Positions 9,269-18,149 of a stretch of DNA of 64,000 nt are shown in pieces. A program made the position numbers and the translations under genes. The stretch comes from Proteiniclasticum ruminis DSM 24773 (GTDB lineage Bacteria > Bacillota > Clostridia > Clostridiales > Clostridiaceae): NCBI RefSeq assembly GCF_000701905.1, contig NZ_JNKC01000001.1, forward strand, positions 310,001 to 374,000, given 5' to 3'. The notes beneath the pieces are model-generated. The model saw only the letters and a list, made by a program, of their open reading frames with translations. It searched no databases and was not told the origin of the DNA. The first letter of the stretch is position 1; each line of letters begins with the position of its first letter.

Positions 9269-9277
9269 TGTTATCTC

Positions 9278-11320
9278 CTAACTGTTGGCTTTTTTTCTCT
9301 TATCCTCTGGATATTCGATTCGTTCATGATAAATAGAGCCAAATGTTTTCAAAAAGTTCTTTCTGATCTTTGATACATCACTGAAGGTAATGTCACACTC
9401 ATCAAGCTGTCCATCCTCTAATTTGTCTTTAAATATCTTATAGACCATAGCTTCCACTTTCCCTTGAGTGGGATCTGAAATACTTCTGACCGCTGCCTCA
9501 ACACTGTCAGCCAGCATCATAATCCCTGCTTCTCTGGTTTTGGGTTTAGGACCAGGGTATCGATAGTCCTCTTCCTTCACGGAATCTGGGTCTTCTGCAT
9601 TATTCTTCATGGTCAGATAAAAATACTTCACAAGAGTTGTACCGTGATGCTGAGCGATCAGATCTTTGATTTCCTGTGGCAATTTTGCTTTTTCAGCCAT
9701 TTCTAAACCAATCTTCACATGATTGATGATGATCAGCGTGGAGAGGTTTGGCGAGATTTCATCGTGAGGATTCTTAGACCCAATCTGATTTTCTTTAAAG
9801 AATTGAGGTCTTGAAAGCTTGCCGATATCATGATAGTACGCTGCAACGCGAAGTAAAATACTGTTCGCATGCAGCTCTTCAGCTGCAGCTTCCGCAAGAT
9901 TTCCCACCATAATACTGTGGTGATATGTCCCAGGCGCCTCCATCTGAAGCCTCTTTAACAATGGATGATTTGGATTTGCCAGTTCCAGAAGCTTAATCTC
10001 TGTTACCACATTAAAGGTATTCTCAATGAGCGGCAAAAACCCAATCACAAGAATTCCGGATAAAATTACACCACTTGCAGCAAACAAGGAATTCCTTATG
10101 GAATCCGTGACAGAGTTGGACAGCAGGAACCCTAAAGAAAGTGAAACCACAAAAGTAACCACTGATATATAAAAACTTGACTTTAAAATATCATTTCTTT
10201 CTTCCACTTTATTGATAAAAATCACACTAAGAATAGATGTCAGCATCAGAAGAAGCAGAACCTGTACATTGAACCCCGTCACAATGCTTAGAAAAACAGC
10301 GCTATAAAGAGCCAAGCTTTGTCCCACACGTTTTTTCACAAGAATGGTCAAAAGCATTGGAAGGAATGTGTAGGGAACAATAAACGGACTGATGATCACC
10401 ATCACCCTTGCTAAGGCCAGTGCAAGATTCATAAGAAGGAATATCAGCGCGATCTTTTTTGTGTCATCATAAATAACTTTATAAAAACGCATGAGATAAA
10501 AAACAATGATCAGATGAATACTGAGCACTGCAACAACTAAACCACTGTAGGGTAGAGCATTGAAGCCACTTTCACTGAGATATCCTAGTTCTGAGAGAAT
10601 CTCCAGCTGATTGGCATTGACTGGATCCCCTTCTTTGACTATGGTCTGGTTCTTCTTGATGAGAACAGGGGTTATACTGTTTTCAGCTTCTTCCTTCAGT
10701 CTTGCTGTTGCTTCCTCATCATAGAAATAGTTTGGTTTCACTAAGGTCACTACAAACTGCTTGATGGCATTTTTCGCAGCCTCATTAAAACTGAAACTGT
10801 CCACAATATCAGACATTTCAGTTCTCGACCGGGTGATTTTGTTCTCATCATCTTCTTCTAATGGTGTCTCATATATTTTGTTGATTCCATTATTTATTGT
10901 GTTTAAGGCATACCTCAAATCACTGTTGTCGATGGAAAGCAGTGCAAAGTATCCCTCTTGGCTTATCCCATATGTTCCGCGTTCCGACAAAACTGTGGCG
11001 ATCTCATCCAAAGAAACCATAGGATTTCTGGAGTTGATGATTCCATTGAAGAAATCATTGCTTTCTTTCAGTGCATTTCTTCTTACTTCCAGTTCCTGGG
11101 TATACTGATTCTGAACAGAGGCTACCGCATCCTCAATTAAGGCTTTGGTTGTCACTTCATCCACCAAATCCACATTTGCTCTGAAATCAACAGGCGCAAT
11201 ATCTCCAACCTTAAGATCATACTTTTTATTCACGATACTCGTCAGAAGGATAATAAATGTTACGATGATGGATACTAGAAAAATTCCATATCTCCACCAG
11301 GTTTTTCTTTCTATTCTCAT
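9278..11320 (-). CDS. pgpH: 7TM-HD domain cyclic-di-AMP phosphodiesterase PgpH (YqfF)
   Basis: Membrane phosphodiesterase that hydrolyses c-di-AMP in Firmicutes. 680 residues: one N-terminal TM helix (about 12-31), a large extracellular 7TMR-HD domain (about 35-245), seven TM helices (about 258-440) and a cytosolic HD domain. HD motifs: TYHHSIMVGNLAEAAAEEL, then YYHDIGKLSRPQFF, and a later IAQHHGT. A ribosome binding site AAGGAGCTGC precedes the ATG. It leads the ybeY-dgkA-cdd-era-recO operon; phoH, which commonly stands next to it, is absent here. Function by homology to Listeria PgpH. Confidence 0.93.
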   Translation of the reverse strand: MRIERKTWWRYGIFLVSIIVTFIILLTSIVNKKYDLKVGDIAPVDFRANVDLVDEVTTKALIEDAVASVQNQYTQELEVRRNALKESNDFFNGIINSRNPMVSLDEIATVLSERGTYGISQEGYFALLSIDNSDLRYALNTINNGINKIYETPLEEDDENKITRSRTEMSDIVDSFSFNEAAKNAIKQFVVTLVKPNYFYDEEATARLKEEAENSITPVLIKKNQTIVKEGDPVNANQLEILSELGYLSESGFNALPYSGLVVAVLSIHLIIVFYLMRFYKVIYDDTKKIALIFLLMNLALALARVMVIISPFIVPYTFLPMLLTILVKKRVGQSLALYSAVFLSIVTGFNVQVLLLLMLTSILSVIFINKVEERNDILKSSFYISVVTFVVSLSLGFLLSNSVTDSIRNSLFAASGVILSGILVIGFLPLIENTFNVVTEIKLLELANPNHPLLKRLQMEAPGTYHHSIMVGNLAEAAAEELHANSILLRVAAYYHDIGKLSRPQFFKENQIGSKNPHDEISPNLSTLIIINHVKIGLEMAEKAKLPQEIKDLIAQHHGTTLVKYFYLTMKNNAEDPDSVKEEDYRYPGPKPKTREAGIMMLADSVEAAVRSISDPTQGKVEAMVYKIFKDKLEDGQLDECDITFSDVSKIRKNFLKTFGSIYHERIEYPEDKRKKANS

Positions 11321-11464
11321 TGCAGCTCCTTATGTTATCGTATGTTTAAATATCAGGATATTCAGTGTATTACGTTCAATAACTAAATTTCTACTTCCAT
11401 AGCATCTTCACTTTATTATATATTCAGTTTATCAAACTATGCTCTGAAATACCACTGATTGAAC

Positions 11465-12445
11465 TCATATGTTCATGTCAACAACAACTCTGCCAACACC
11501 TTCAGAAGGATTCAAAAGCTCCTCTCGCAGCTCATTGAAAGAAATCACATTCTTCACTGTTCTTCCAAGATTCTCAGAATGCCAAGAGGTAGCAAGCTTT
11601 TTAAATATGTCATTTCTTATGGTATGGTCCACCATCACGCTATCGATTCCTTTTAAAGTAATTCCCCTTAAAATAAACGGAAAGACTGTACTCTCAAACC
11701 TGATTCCTGATAAGTTCCCACTGGTACAGACAATTCCACCGTATTTTACCTCCGTAAGAATATTCCCTAAGGCTTCTCCACCTGTTGTATCCAGTACCCC
11801 ATCCCACTTCTCTGTGGATAAAGCTCTTCTTTTTTCCAGCAAACCATCAAATAACAGCACCTCATGAGCGCCTAGAGATTCCAGATACTCTTTATGCTCC
11901 AATGATCTCGTTGCAACTGATACCTTGGCACCTAGTTTATGAAGTATCAGCACGCCATGGGAAGAAACACCCCCACTTCCGCCTGTAACAAGAATCTTTT
12001 TCCCTTCGAGATTTCCAAGGACTTTCTCCATGGCATCCACAGATAAAGCTGCTGTGAACCCGGCAGTACCATAAATCATTCCGTCTTTCAACGTCATTTC
12101 CTCAGGGAGTCTGATCAGATGTTCCTGCTTTACAGCGACGGATTCCTGATACCCTCCTGGATGGTCTGTCCCATAGCCATATCCTGTGACCAGTACTTGG
12201 TCTCCAACAGAATAGTCTGGTGCTTTACTATCCACAACAATCCCCGAAAAATCAATTCCAGGAACCATTGGATATTTTCTCACCACTTTACTTGAAGCAT
12301 CCACAGAAAGTCTATCCTTATAGTTGATGCCTGTATAAGACACCTTGATTCTCACTTCTCCATCTGAAAGATTCAGAAGATCTATATTTTGATAATTTAG
12401 TACAGAACCATCCTCCATCTTTTCCAATATCAATGCTCTTTTCAT
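11465..12445 (-). CDS. YhdH/YhfP-type zinc-free quinone oxidoreductase (MDR family)
   Basis: Medium-chain dehydrogenase/reductase of the YhdH/YhfP family, whose best known member (AcuI/YhdH) reduces acrylyl-CoA with NADPH. 326 residues from the ATG at 12443-12445, matching the family. Motifs: SYTGINYKDRLSV, MVPGIDFSGIV, GYGTDHPGGYQE and the Rossmann loop VTGGSGGVSSHGVLI. I rejected a start at 12529 because it lies inside the yqeY terminator and the shorter start has GAGGAAGGGG before it. A TATAAT at 12476-12481 could be its -10. It interrupts the usual run from yqeY to pgpH. The substrate is not determined. Confidence 0.9.
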   Translation of the reverse strand: MKRALILEKMEDGSVLNYQNIDLLNLSDGEVRIKVSYTGINYKDRLSVDASSKVVRKYPMVPGIDFSGIVVDSKAPDYSVGDQVLVTGYGYGTDHPGGYQESVAVKQEHLIRLPEEMTLKDGMIYGTAGFTAALSVDAMEKVLGNLEGKKILVTGGSGGVSSHGVLILHKLGAKVSVATRSLEHKEYLESLGAHEVLLFDGLLEKRRALSTEKWDGVLDTTGGEALGNILTEVKYGGIVCTSGNLSGIRFESTVFPFILRGITLKGIDSVMVDHTIRNDIFKKLATSWHSENLGRTVKNVISFNELREELLNPSEGVGRVVVDMNI

Positions 12446-12515
12446 ATGTTCCCCTTCCTCAAGTATTTTCCCTTTATTATATCCTTTTTCAAGATTTCTT
12501 ACACCTTGTTTAGAG

Positions 12516-12553
12516 ACAAAAAAACTCATCTTATTTCACAGAAACAAGATGAG
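12516..12553 (-). terminator. Intrinsic terminator after yqeY
   Basis: Minus-strand CTCATCTT, 13-base loop, AAGATGAG followed by TTTTTTT. It begins eight bases after the yqeY stop. A strong rho-independent terminator that closes the prmA/rpsU-yqeY transcripts and isolates the YhdH-type gene. Confidence 0.9.
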
Positions 12554-12560
12554 CCATTTT

Positions 12561-13004
12561 TTATTTCGTTAAATAATTCTTCACCAGAGTGCTCACAAGT
12601 TTGCCATCGGCTTTACCTGTAATCAACGGCTTGAGTGCTGCCATGAGTTTCCCCATGTCTTTCATGTTATTTGCTCCGATTTCTTTAGCTGTATTCTCAA
12701 CCAATTCAATTATTTCATCTTCTTTTAACTGCTTTGGTAGATAACTTAATAAAGTTTCTATTTCGAAATTGCTTTGTTCAACCAGGTCAGCTCTTTGACC
12801 TTTTTCAAACTCAGCTACAGCATCTCTTCTCATTTTCACTTCTCTAGCGAGAATCTCAATGATTTGTTCTTCAGACAGTGAGGTTTGAGCATCTTTTTCA
12901 GCATATAGGATTGCAGATTTCGCCATACTTAAAACACTGGCTTTCCCCTTATCCTTGCTTTTCAACGCTTCTTTCCAATCATTCTGAATCTGTTCTTTGA
13001 TCAT
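12561..13004 (-). CDS. yqeY: GatB/YqeY domain protein
   Basis: 147-residue YqeY protein, homologous to the C-terminal tail domain of GatB (tRNA amidotransferase B subunit) and thought to bind tRNA; its own role is not settled. Family features: MIKEQIQNDWKEALKSKDK, LSMAKSAI, REVKMRRDAVAEFEKG and ANNMKDMGKLMAALKPLITG. rpsU lies 32 bases upstream, the standard Firmicutes pair. It ends in a strong terminator. Confidence 0.95.
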   Translation of the reverse strand: MIKEQIQNDWKEALKSKDKGKASVLSMAKSAILYAEKDAQTSLSEEQIIEILAREVKMRRDAVAEFEKGQRADLVEQSNFEIETLLSYLPKQLKEDEIIELVENTAKEIGANNMKDMGKLMAALKPLITGKADGKLVSTLVKNYLTK

Positions 13005-13036
13005 AGTTTGATCACACCTTTTCTAAAAAAAGAAAA

Positions 13037-13213
13037 CTACTTGAACTTTCTCTTTCTTGCTGCTTCGGACTTAAGCTTCTTCTTAACACTTGGCTTCTCG
13101 TAATGTTCTCTCTTTCTTACTTCACCAAGAATTCCGGATCTTGCACACTTCTTCTTGAAGCGTCTCAGTGCGTTCTCTAAAGATTCATTTTCTCCAACTT
13201 TGATTTCTGACAT
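13037..13213 (-). CDS. rpsU: 30S ribosomal protein S21
   Basis: 58-residue basic protein, read directly from the sequence because it is too short for most frame lists. It starts [20 protein letters not shown], continues [21 protein letters not shown], and ends in a Lys/Arg-rich tail typical of S21. S21 binds the 30S platform and assists initiation. GGAGGG lies seven bases before the ATG (13211-13213). A strong sigma-A promoter at 13282-13310 drives it separately from the upstream HIT gene. Confidence 0.97.
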   Translation of the reverse strand: MSEIKVGENESLENALRRFKKKCARSGILGEVRKREHYEKPSVKKKLKSEAARKRKFK

Positions 13214-13281
13214 TCATTATCCCTCCCTCCGCTAGTTAAAAATATAAATATCAGCCTTTCGGGCAAAATAACACACTAGTA

Positions 13282-13310
13282 ATTATAGTACATATTTTCA
13301 AAACAGTCAA
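13282..13310 (-). promoter_or_regulatory. Sigma-A promoter for rpsU-yqeY
   Basis: TTGACT (13305-13310), exactly 17 bases, TATAAT (13282-13287) on the minus strand, with predicted start near 13275 and a roughly 60-base leader. This is one of the best promoters in the window and lets rpsU be expressed beyond read-through from prmA-rsmE-mtaB. Confidence 0.85.
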
Positions 13311-13315
13311 CGTTT

Positions 13316-13657
13316 TTAGCCCGGCGGCCAAGTGAGACTTCTTCCACCCAGCAGATGGAAATGAAGATGAGCCACAGTCTGCCCGCCATCAGATAGAGTG
13401 TTCACGACAACGCGATACCCTGATTTATCAATACCTTCGGCCACAACTATTGTTTGTACTGCTTTATATACATTTCCAAGTAAAGCGGTATCTTCTGCTT
13501 CCAGCTCATTCACCGACGAAATATGCTTTTTGGGTACAATCAGCACATGAGTTGGCGCTTTAGGATCAATGTCTCTGAATGCATAGACAAATTCATCCTC
13601 ATAAATTTTCTCAGATGGGATCTCTCCTTGAATAATTCTACAAAATAAACAATCCAT
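13316..13657 (-). CDS. HIT family nucleotide-binding protein (HinT-like)
   Basis: 113-residue histidine triad protein, probably a purine nucleoside phosphoramidase. It begins CLFCRIIQGEIPSEKIYED, the HinT signature with FCRII, and ends with the triad HLHFHLLGGRSLTWPPG. Zinc-binding Cys residues near the N-terminus are present (CLFC). An AGGTGG site precedes the ATG. It lies downstream of mtaB by 71 bases and upstream of the rpsU promoter, a standard Firmicutes neighbourhood. Confidence 0.94.
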   Translation of the reverse strand: MDCLFCRIIQGEIPSEKIYEDEFVYAFRDIDPKAPTHVLIVPKKHISSVNELEAEDTALLGNVYKAVQTIVVAEGIDKSGYRVVVNTLSDGGQTVAHLHFHLLGGRSLTWPPG

Positions 13658-13728
13658 TCTGATCCACCTTTCTTATTTTACTTCTTGATTCAGTATATCA
13701 AATAAACCATGTCTGGGGGAAGTCAATT

Positions 13729-15024
13729 TCAGATAATCTCTCCGATCAGGTAATCCTCTTTCAACCCTATGATCTTCGTTTCCAGGTATTCTCCTTGAAT
13801 ATCCAAAATGCTCTCTACCTTTACCTTCAGATAATTCGCTGAATATCCGAAATGAACCCCATCTTTTCCTTCCTCATAAAGAACTGCAAGTGATTTCCCT
13901 AGATATGACTCATGAAATAATGCTTCTTTCTCATTGCTCTGATTCATAATGCGTTTGCTTCGTATATCTTTAAGCTCACCCGAAACCTGCTCTTTCATCT
14001 GATAAGCTGGTGTTCCTTTTCTCTGGCTGTACTTAAAGGTATGCACCTTTGTCAGATTCAGTCGGTCAAGAAAATCAAAGGTCTCCTGGAACTCCTCTTC
14101 AGATTCGCCTGGAAATCCAACAATCACATCCGTAGTAATGGAAACATCAGGCTTCTTCTGCCTAAGCTCCGATACAACCTCTTCAAAATCTCTTGCCGTA
14201 TAACGGCGATTCATTCTCCTTAGAGTACTGTCTGATCCAGACTGGAGTGATAGATGAAAATGAGGGCAAAGCTTTGTCAGCTTCACAATACGGTCCATTC
14301 TTCCTTCTTTGAAGAACATGGGCTCAATGGAGCCAATTCTAACTCTTCTGATACCATCTATCTCTTCTATTTTATCCAGTAGGTCCAAAAGATCCCACTT
14401 TTCCTGAAGATCATGTCCGTAAGATGCAATGTGAATTCCTGAAAGAATTACCTCAGTATACCCTTCCTCAGACAGTTTTCGGATTTCATCAAGAACTTTT
14501 TCGGGATTCTTGCTGGATAATCCTCCTCTTGCGTAAGGAATAATACAGTAGGTGCAGAATCGGTTGCATCCATCTTGAATCTTTAAAAAAGCTCTCGTCT
14601 TTCCCTCATATCCAGTCACCCCTAAATCTTCAAACTTTGAGTTTAAAATCAGTTTGTCGGTAACCTCTACGATTTGACGTTTCTCTGCTCTTGCCTGGTT
14701 CACATGATAGACAATATCACTTTTATTCCTGGAACCCAGTATGACATCTACCCCTGGAATTGCCATCACATCATCTTTGCTCACCTGTGAATAGCAGCCT
14801 ACTACAGCGACGGTAGCTTGAGGATTCTTCCTCTTGGCTCTGCTGATGTACTGTCTGGACTTTTTATCTCCCATGTTCGTCACGGTACAGGTATTGATCA
14901 CATACACATCGGCTGATTCATTGAAATCAACCAGCTCATACCCGTCTTTCTTGAACATTTCAATCATGGCCTCTGAGTCATACACATTGACACGGCAGCC
15001 AAGGGTCTGAAATGCGACTTTCAT
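13729..15024 (-). CDS. mtaB: tRNA t6A37 methylthiotransferase MtaB
   Basis: Radical SAM enzyme that converts t6A37 to ms2t6A37 in tRNA. 431 residues from the ATG at 15022-15024. N-terminal UPF0004 domain with three cluster cysteines (FQTLGCRVN, INTCTVTN, VVGCYS), radical SAM core with CNRFCTYCIIPYARG, and a C-terminal TRAM-like segment. The ATG is preceded in frame by TTG (15025-15027), seven bases from GGAGG, so the start could be one codon earlier. It directly follows the rsmE stop. Confidence 0.95.
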   Translation of the reverse strand: MKVAFQTLGCRVNVYDSEAMIEMFKKDGYELVDFNESADVYVINTCTVTNMGDKKSRQYISRAKRKNPQATVAVVGCYSQVSKDDVMAIPGVDVILGSRNKSDIVYHVNQARAEKRQIVEVTDKLILNSKFEDLGVTGYEGKTRAFLKIQDGCNRFCTYCIIPYARGGLSSKNPEKVLDEIRKLSEEGYTEVILSGIHIASYGHDLQEKWDLLDLLDKIEEIDGIRRVRIGSIEPMFFKEGRMDRIVKLTKLCPHFHLSLQSGSDSTLRRMNRRYTARDFEEVVSELRQKKPDVSITTDVIVGFPGESEEEFQETFDFLDRLNLTKVHTFKYSQRKGTPAYQMKEQVSGELKDIRSKRIMNQSNEKEALFHESYLGKSLAVLYEEGKDGVHFGYSANYLKVKVESILDIQGEYLETKIIGLKEDYLIGEII

Positions 15025-15027
15025 CAA

Positions 15028-15762
15028 TTATTTTCCTCCCATATCTCCATACAAAAGCTGGGCCATGGCCACAGCTGTAAACCCTGCTGTTTCAGTTCTT
15101 AAAATCCGGTTGCCTAAAGTAAGGATCTTAGCGCCTCTGCCTTTTAATAGCTCAATCTCTTTTTCAGTAAAACCACCTTCTGGACCTACAAATATCCCCA
15201 TGGAACTGAGACTCGACAGCTCCTTTTTAAGCGTAACAAATCCATAATCTTCCTGGTTCTCATAAGGGACCACAAGGACATCCAGCTTTTTCATCTCCAT
15301 CAGAAGATCCGAGAAATCGATGGGCTCCAGGATTTCCGGAAGCACACTGCGCTTTGACTGCTTTGCAGCTTCCAGGCAGATCCTCTTCAGACGATCCAGT
15401 TTTTTAAACTCGGATGAGTTCTTGACCACTACACGTTCAGTCACTACAGGGATGATTTTCTGAACACCAAGCTCCGTGCATTTCTGAACAATGAGATCCA
15501 TTTTCCCTGCTTTTGGAAGCCCTTGGAAAAGGGTGACCTTGAGTGGACTTTCATTGCTCTCCGCTACTTTTTCACACAGTTCCACTTTAGTCTCATTCTT
15601 CTCTATAGACTCGATTCTGCCGAGAAAATCCTGACCTTTGAGATCATTGATCAGTATTTCATCCTGCTCTTTCAGTCTCAGCACACGGCTCAAATGCTTG
15701 TGGTCGTCTCCTCTGATATAAGCAAAGACATCATCCAAATCCTCAGTGAAAAACTTATGCAT
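15028..15762 (-). CDS. rsmE: 16S rRNA m3U1498 methyltransferase RsmE
   Basis: SPOUT-class methyltransferase that makes m3U1498 in 16S rRNA. 244 residues from MHKFFTEDL (ATG 15760-15762), where GGAGGTG lies upstream inside prmA; the two genes overlap by eight bases. The N-terminal PUA-like domain carries HLSRVLRLKEQDEI. The knotted C-terminal domain carries IFVGPEGGFTEKEIELL and LGNRILRTETA, which bind SAM. A longer frame starting at 15801 would run deep into prmA and was rejected. Confidence 0.96.
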   Translation of the reverse strand: MHKFFTEDLDDVFAYIRGDDHKHLSRVLRLKEQDEILINDLKGQDFLGRIESIEKNETKVELCEKVAESNESPLKVTLFQGLPKAGKMDLIVQKCTELGVQKIIPVVTERVVVKNSSEFKKLDRLKRICLEAAKQSKRSVLPEILEPIDFSDLLMEMKKLDVLVVPYENQEDYGFVTLKKELSSLSSMGIFVGPEGGFTEKEIELLKGRGAKILTLGNRILRTETAGFTAVAMAQLLYGDMGGK

Positions 15763-16699
15763 GAGCCACCTCCGCAATGATGCAGACCCACTCTCCTTCA
15801 TATCTTACTTCTTTCACCATGAATCTATTTTCCCTAAGTCCATTTCTGACCATCTCTTCTTTTTCCCGGATAATCCCTGAGGATATGAACACACCATCCG
15901 CATGAAGCTTCTTTTTCACATCGGGTATCAGCACCAAAATAATTTCTGCGATGATATTTGCCACGATGATGTCTGCTGTTCCATCCACCACATCCATTAG
16001 ATTTCCATGAAGAATTTCCACATTTTCGAGGGAATTGTATCCCACATTTTCCTTTGCAGAATCTACCGCCACAATATCGAGATCCACACCTACTACTTTG
16101 GAAGCGCCAAGTTTGGAAGCACCAATGGCCAATATACCCGATCCGGTTCCGATGTCAAAGACTGTAGTATCTTTTTTCATGTAATCTTCAACGGCTTCCA
16201 GACACATTCTTGTTGTCTCATGGGTTCCAGTCCCAAACGCCATACCTGGATCCATATGCAGTATGATTTCGTCTCCCTTAGGCTCATACTCCTCCCAGAG
16301 AGGTTTCACCACAAAACGTTCTCCGATCTTCGTCGGTTTATAATATTTCTTCCATTCATTCGCCCAGTCGTCCTCATTGACTTCTTCCGAGAATATTTCA
16401 TACTCATGGAACTGCACACCAAAAGATTTGGCTTCCTGAATCTTCTCCTCAATTTCTCTCACGATTTCAGCGACATCCACATCTATGTTGAAATATGCGC
16501 GAACCACCGCCTTGTCTTTTCCATACTCAAAAATATTGATGTCAGCAAAATCCCATGTGAGAGGACCTTGTTCCCTGCCTAAAATATCACTGGGGTCTTC
16601 GATGGATACCCCTTTTACATCCATTGTATAAAGAACACCTTGGATAAACTCCAGATCTTCTTCCTGAAGAACAATTTTAATTTCATTCCATGTACTCAT
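15755..16699 (-). CDS. prmA: Ribosomal protein L11 methyltransferase
   Basis: Class I SAM-dependent methyltransferase that trimethylates ribosomal protein L11. 314 residues. The N-terminal substrate-recognition domain (to about 110) is followed by the catalytic domain with DPGMAFGTGTHETTRMCLEA, VFDIGTGSGILAIGASKLGA and DIIVANIIAEII. GGAGA precedes the ATG. It starts a new transcript after the dnaJ terminator and is followed by rsmE, the standard order after dnaJ in Firmicutes. Confidence 0.97.
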   Translation of the reverse strand: MSTWNEIKIVLQEEDLEFIQGVLYTMDVKGVSIEDPSDILGREQGPLTWDFADINIFEYGKDKAVVRAYFNIDVDVAEIVREIEEKIQEAKSFGVQFHEYEIFSEEVNEDDWANEWKKYYKPTKIGERFVVKPLWEEYEPKGDEIILHMDPGMAFGTGTHETTRMCLEAVEDYMKKDTTVFDIGTGSGILAIGASKLGASKVVGVDLDIVAVDSAKENVGYNSLENVEILHGNLMDVVDGTADIIVANIIAEIILVLIPDVKKKLHADGVFISSGIIREKEEMVRNGLRENRFMVKEVRYEGEWVCIIAEVAHA

Positions 16700-16796
16700 T
16701 TTATTCTCCTATCGCATTATGCTCGTTCTAATCACCAGAGCGCCTTACAGATTCTGTTAAAGACATTCCTTTGTAGTTACCTTACTTCTTCAATCT

Positions 16797-16820
16797 ATTA
16801 TATTACATTCTCAGAGAATG
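16797..16820 (-). promoter_or_regulatory. -10 box and dyad upstream of prmA
   Basis: A TATAAT on the minus strand at 16797-16802 follows a perfect 15-base dyad CATTCTC-a-GAGAATG (16806-16820). No good -35 hexamer is visible at 17 bases. The arrangement suggests the prmA promoter with a possible operator, or one relying on an activator. Confidence 0.4.
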
Positions 16821-16832
16821 AAAAGAAACACC

Positions 16833-16870
16833 CGAAAAAAAGCCTCAGGTTTTCCTGAGACTTTTTTTCT
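16833..16870 (-). terminator. Intrinsic terminator of the dnaK operon
   Basis: Minus-strand AGTCTCAGG-aaaa-CCTGAGGCT followed by TTTTTTT, 15 bases after the dnaJ stop. It also has a T-run on the plus strand. It separates hrcA-grpE-dnaK-dnaJ from prmA. Confidence 0.9.
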
Positions 16871-16884
16871 TCCGATAATCCTTT

Positions 16885-18027
16885 TTAGAATATACCGAAT
16901 TTTTTCTTGTCTTTTTTATCTTTTTTATCTTCTCTGTTCTCACGGTCCACAATCTGACCAGATGCTTCCAGGAACTGATAAAGGGCTTCTTTTTGAGCAT
17001 CATTGAGTTTCTTTGGCACATCCACGATGACGTTCACATACTGATCTCCTCGTGCTCCACTTCTGGAATTTACCATAGTTACGCCCTTGCCTTTCAGTCT
17101 GAATAAAGTTCCTGACTGAGTTCCAGATGGAATATCATAGGATACATCCCCATCAATTGTTGGAACACGCACTTCTTTTCCAAGTGCAGCTTCAGCAATG
17201 TTGATGTGTGTATCCACATAAATGTCATCTCCTTTTCGGATAAAGAATTTATGTGGTTTCACTTGGATGACAACATGAAGATCTCCTGAAGGACCTCCCT
17301 TTGCTCCTTTGTCCCCTTGGCCTCTCAACGGCATTACGTTCCCAGAATCTACTCCCGCAGGTACTTTCACACTGATTTTTCTTCTCTGGCGAACTTGACC
17401 TTTTCCACGGCACTGTTCGCAAGGTTCTGTGATGATTTCCCCGGTACCGCCACAAGTCTGACATGGAGCTTCCTGTATCATATTGCCGAAGAGTGTCTGT
17501 CTCTGTACACGGACAGTTCCCTGACCATGGCAGGTTTTACAGGTCTCTTTGGATGTTCCTTGCTTAGCACCGCTGCCATGGCACACATCGCAATCCTCAG
17601 TCCTTGTGATATGAATGTCTTTTTCCACGCCAAATACAGCTTCTTCAAAGCTGAGATCCAAACGGTACTCCAGATCCGCGCCACGTCTTGGGCCTGTCCT
17701 TCTTCTTTGACCGCCGCCAAATCCTCCACCAAAGAAAGATTCGAAGATGTCGCCAAAATCTCCAAAGTCCTGAGCATTGTATCCAGCTCCAGCTCCACCA
17801 GCATTAAAATCTGTTGTGCCGAACTGATCATATTGGGCTTTTTTCTGAGGATCAGAAAGAATCTGATACGCCTCGTTTATTTCTTTGAAATTTTCTTCCG
17901 CTTCCTTGTCCCCTGGATTTTTATCTGGATGATATTTAATCGCAAGTTTTCTGAAAGCACTCTTAATCTGTTTTTCATCGGCACCTTTTTGAAGTCCAAG
18001 GACTTCATATAAGTCTTTTTTCGCCAT
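16885..18027 (-). CDS. dnaJ: Chaperone protein DnaJ (type I)
   Basis: Hsp40 co-chaperone that delivers clients to DnaK and stimulates its ATPase. 380 residues with full type I architecture: J domain with YHPDKNPGD (HPD about residues 32-34), Gly/Phe-rich linker (about 75-115), four zinc-binding CXXCXGXG repeats ([32 protein letters not shown]), then two C-terminal substrate-binding domains and a Lys-rich tail. It is the last gene of the CIRCE operon, 122 bases after dnaK. Confidence 0.98.
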   Translation of the reverse strand: MAKKDLYEVLGLQKGADEKQIKSAFRKLAIKYHPDKNPGDKEAEENFKEINEAYQILSDPQKKAQYDQFGTTDFNAGGAGAGYNAQDFGDFGDIFESFFGGGFGGGQRRRTGPRRGADLEYRLDLSFEEAVFGVEKDIHITRTEDCDVCHGSGAKQGTSKETCKTCHGQGTVRVQRQTLFGNMIQEAPCQTCGGTGEIITEPCEQCRGKGQVRQRRKISVKVPAGVDSGNVMPLRGQGDKGAKGGPSGDLHVVIQVKPHKFFIRKGDDIYVDTHINIAEAALGKEVRVPTIDGDVSYDIPSGTQSGTLFRLKGKGVTMVNSRSGARGDQYVNVIVDVPKKLNDAQKEALYQFLEASGQIVDRENREDKKDKKDKKKFGIF

Positions 18028-18149
18028 TCTTACACCACCTATTAGTATGCACTGCCTTCAGCCAAGGCATAGAATACGGATTACAGCTGAATAAGGGAAG
18101 AGCAGCATGTGCCCACCCCTCATCCAAGTACTAGAGTATTATACCCTCT

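Noticed and set aside
11465-12529. Longer 354-residue start for the YhdH-type gene
   Set aside because: The start codon lies inside the yqeY terminator and lacks a ribosome binding site.
16007-16582. 191-codon plus-strand frame opposite prmA
   Set aside because: Antisense shadow with no start signal; prmA is certain.
17317-18012. 231-codon plus-strand frame opposite dnaJ
   Set aside because: Antisense shadow; the Phe/Ser-rich protein is typical of reverse reading of a glycine- and lysine-rich gene.
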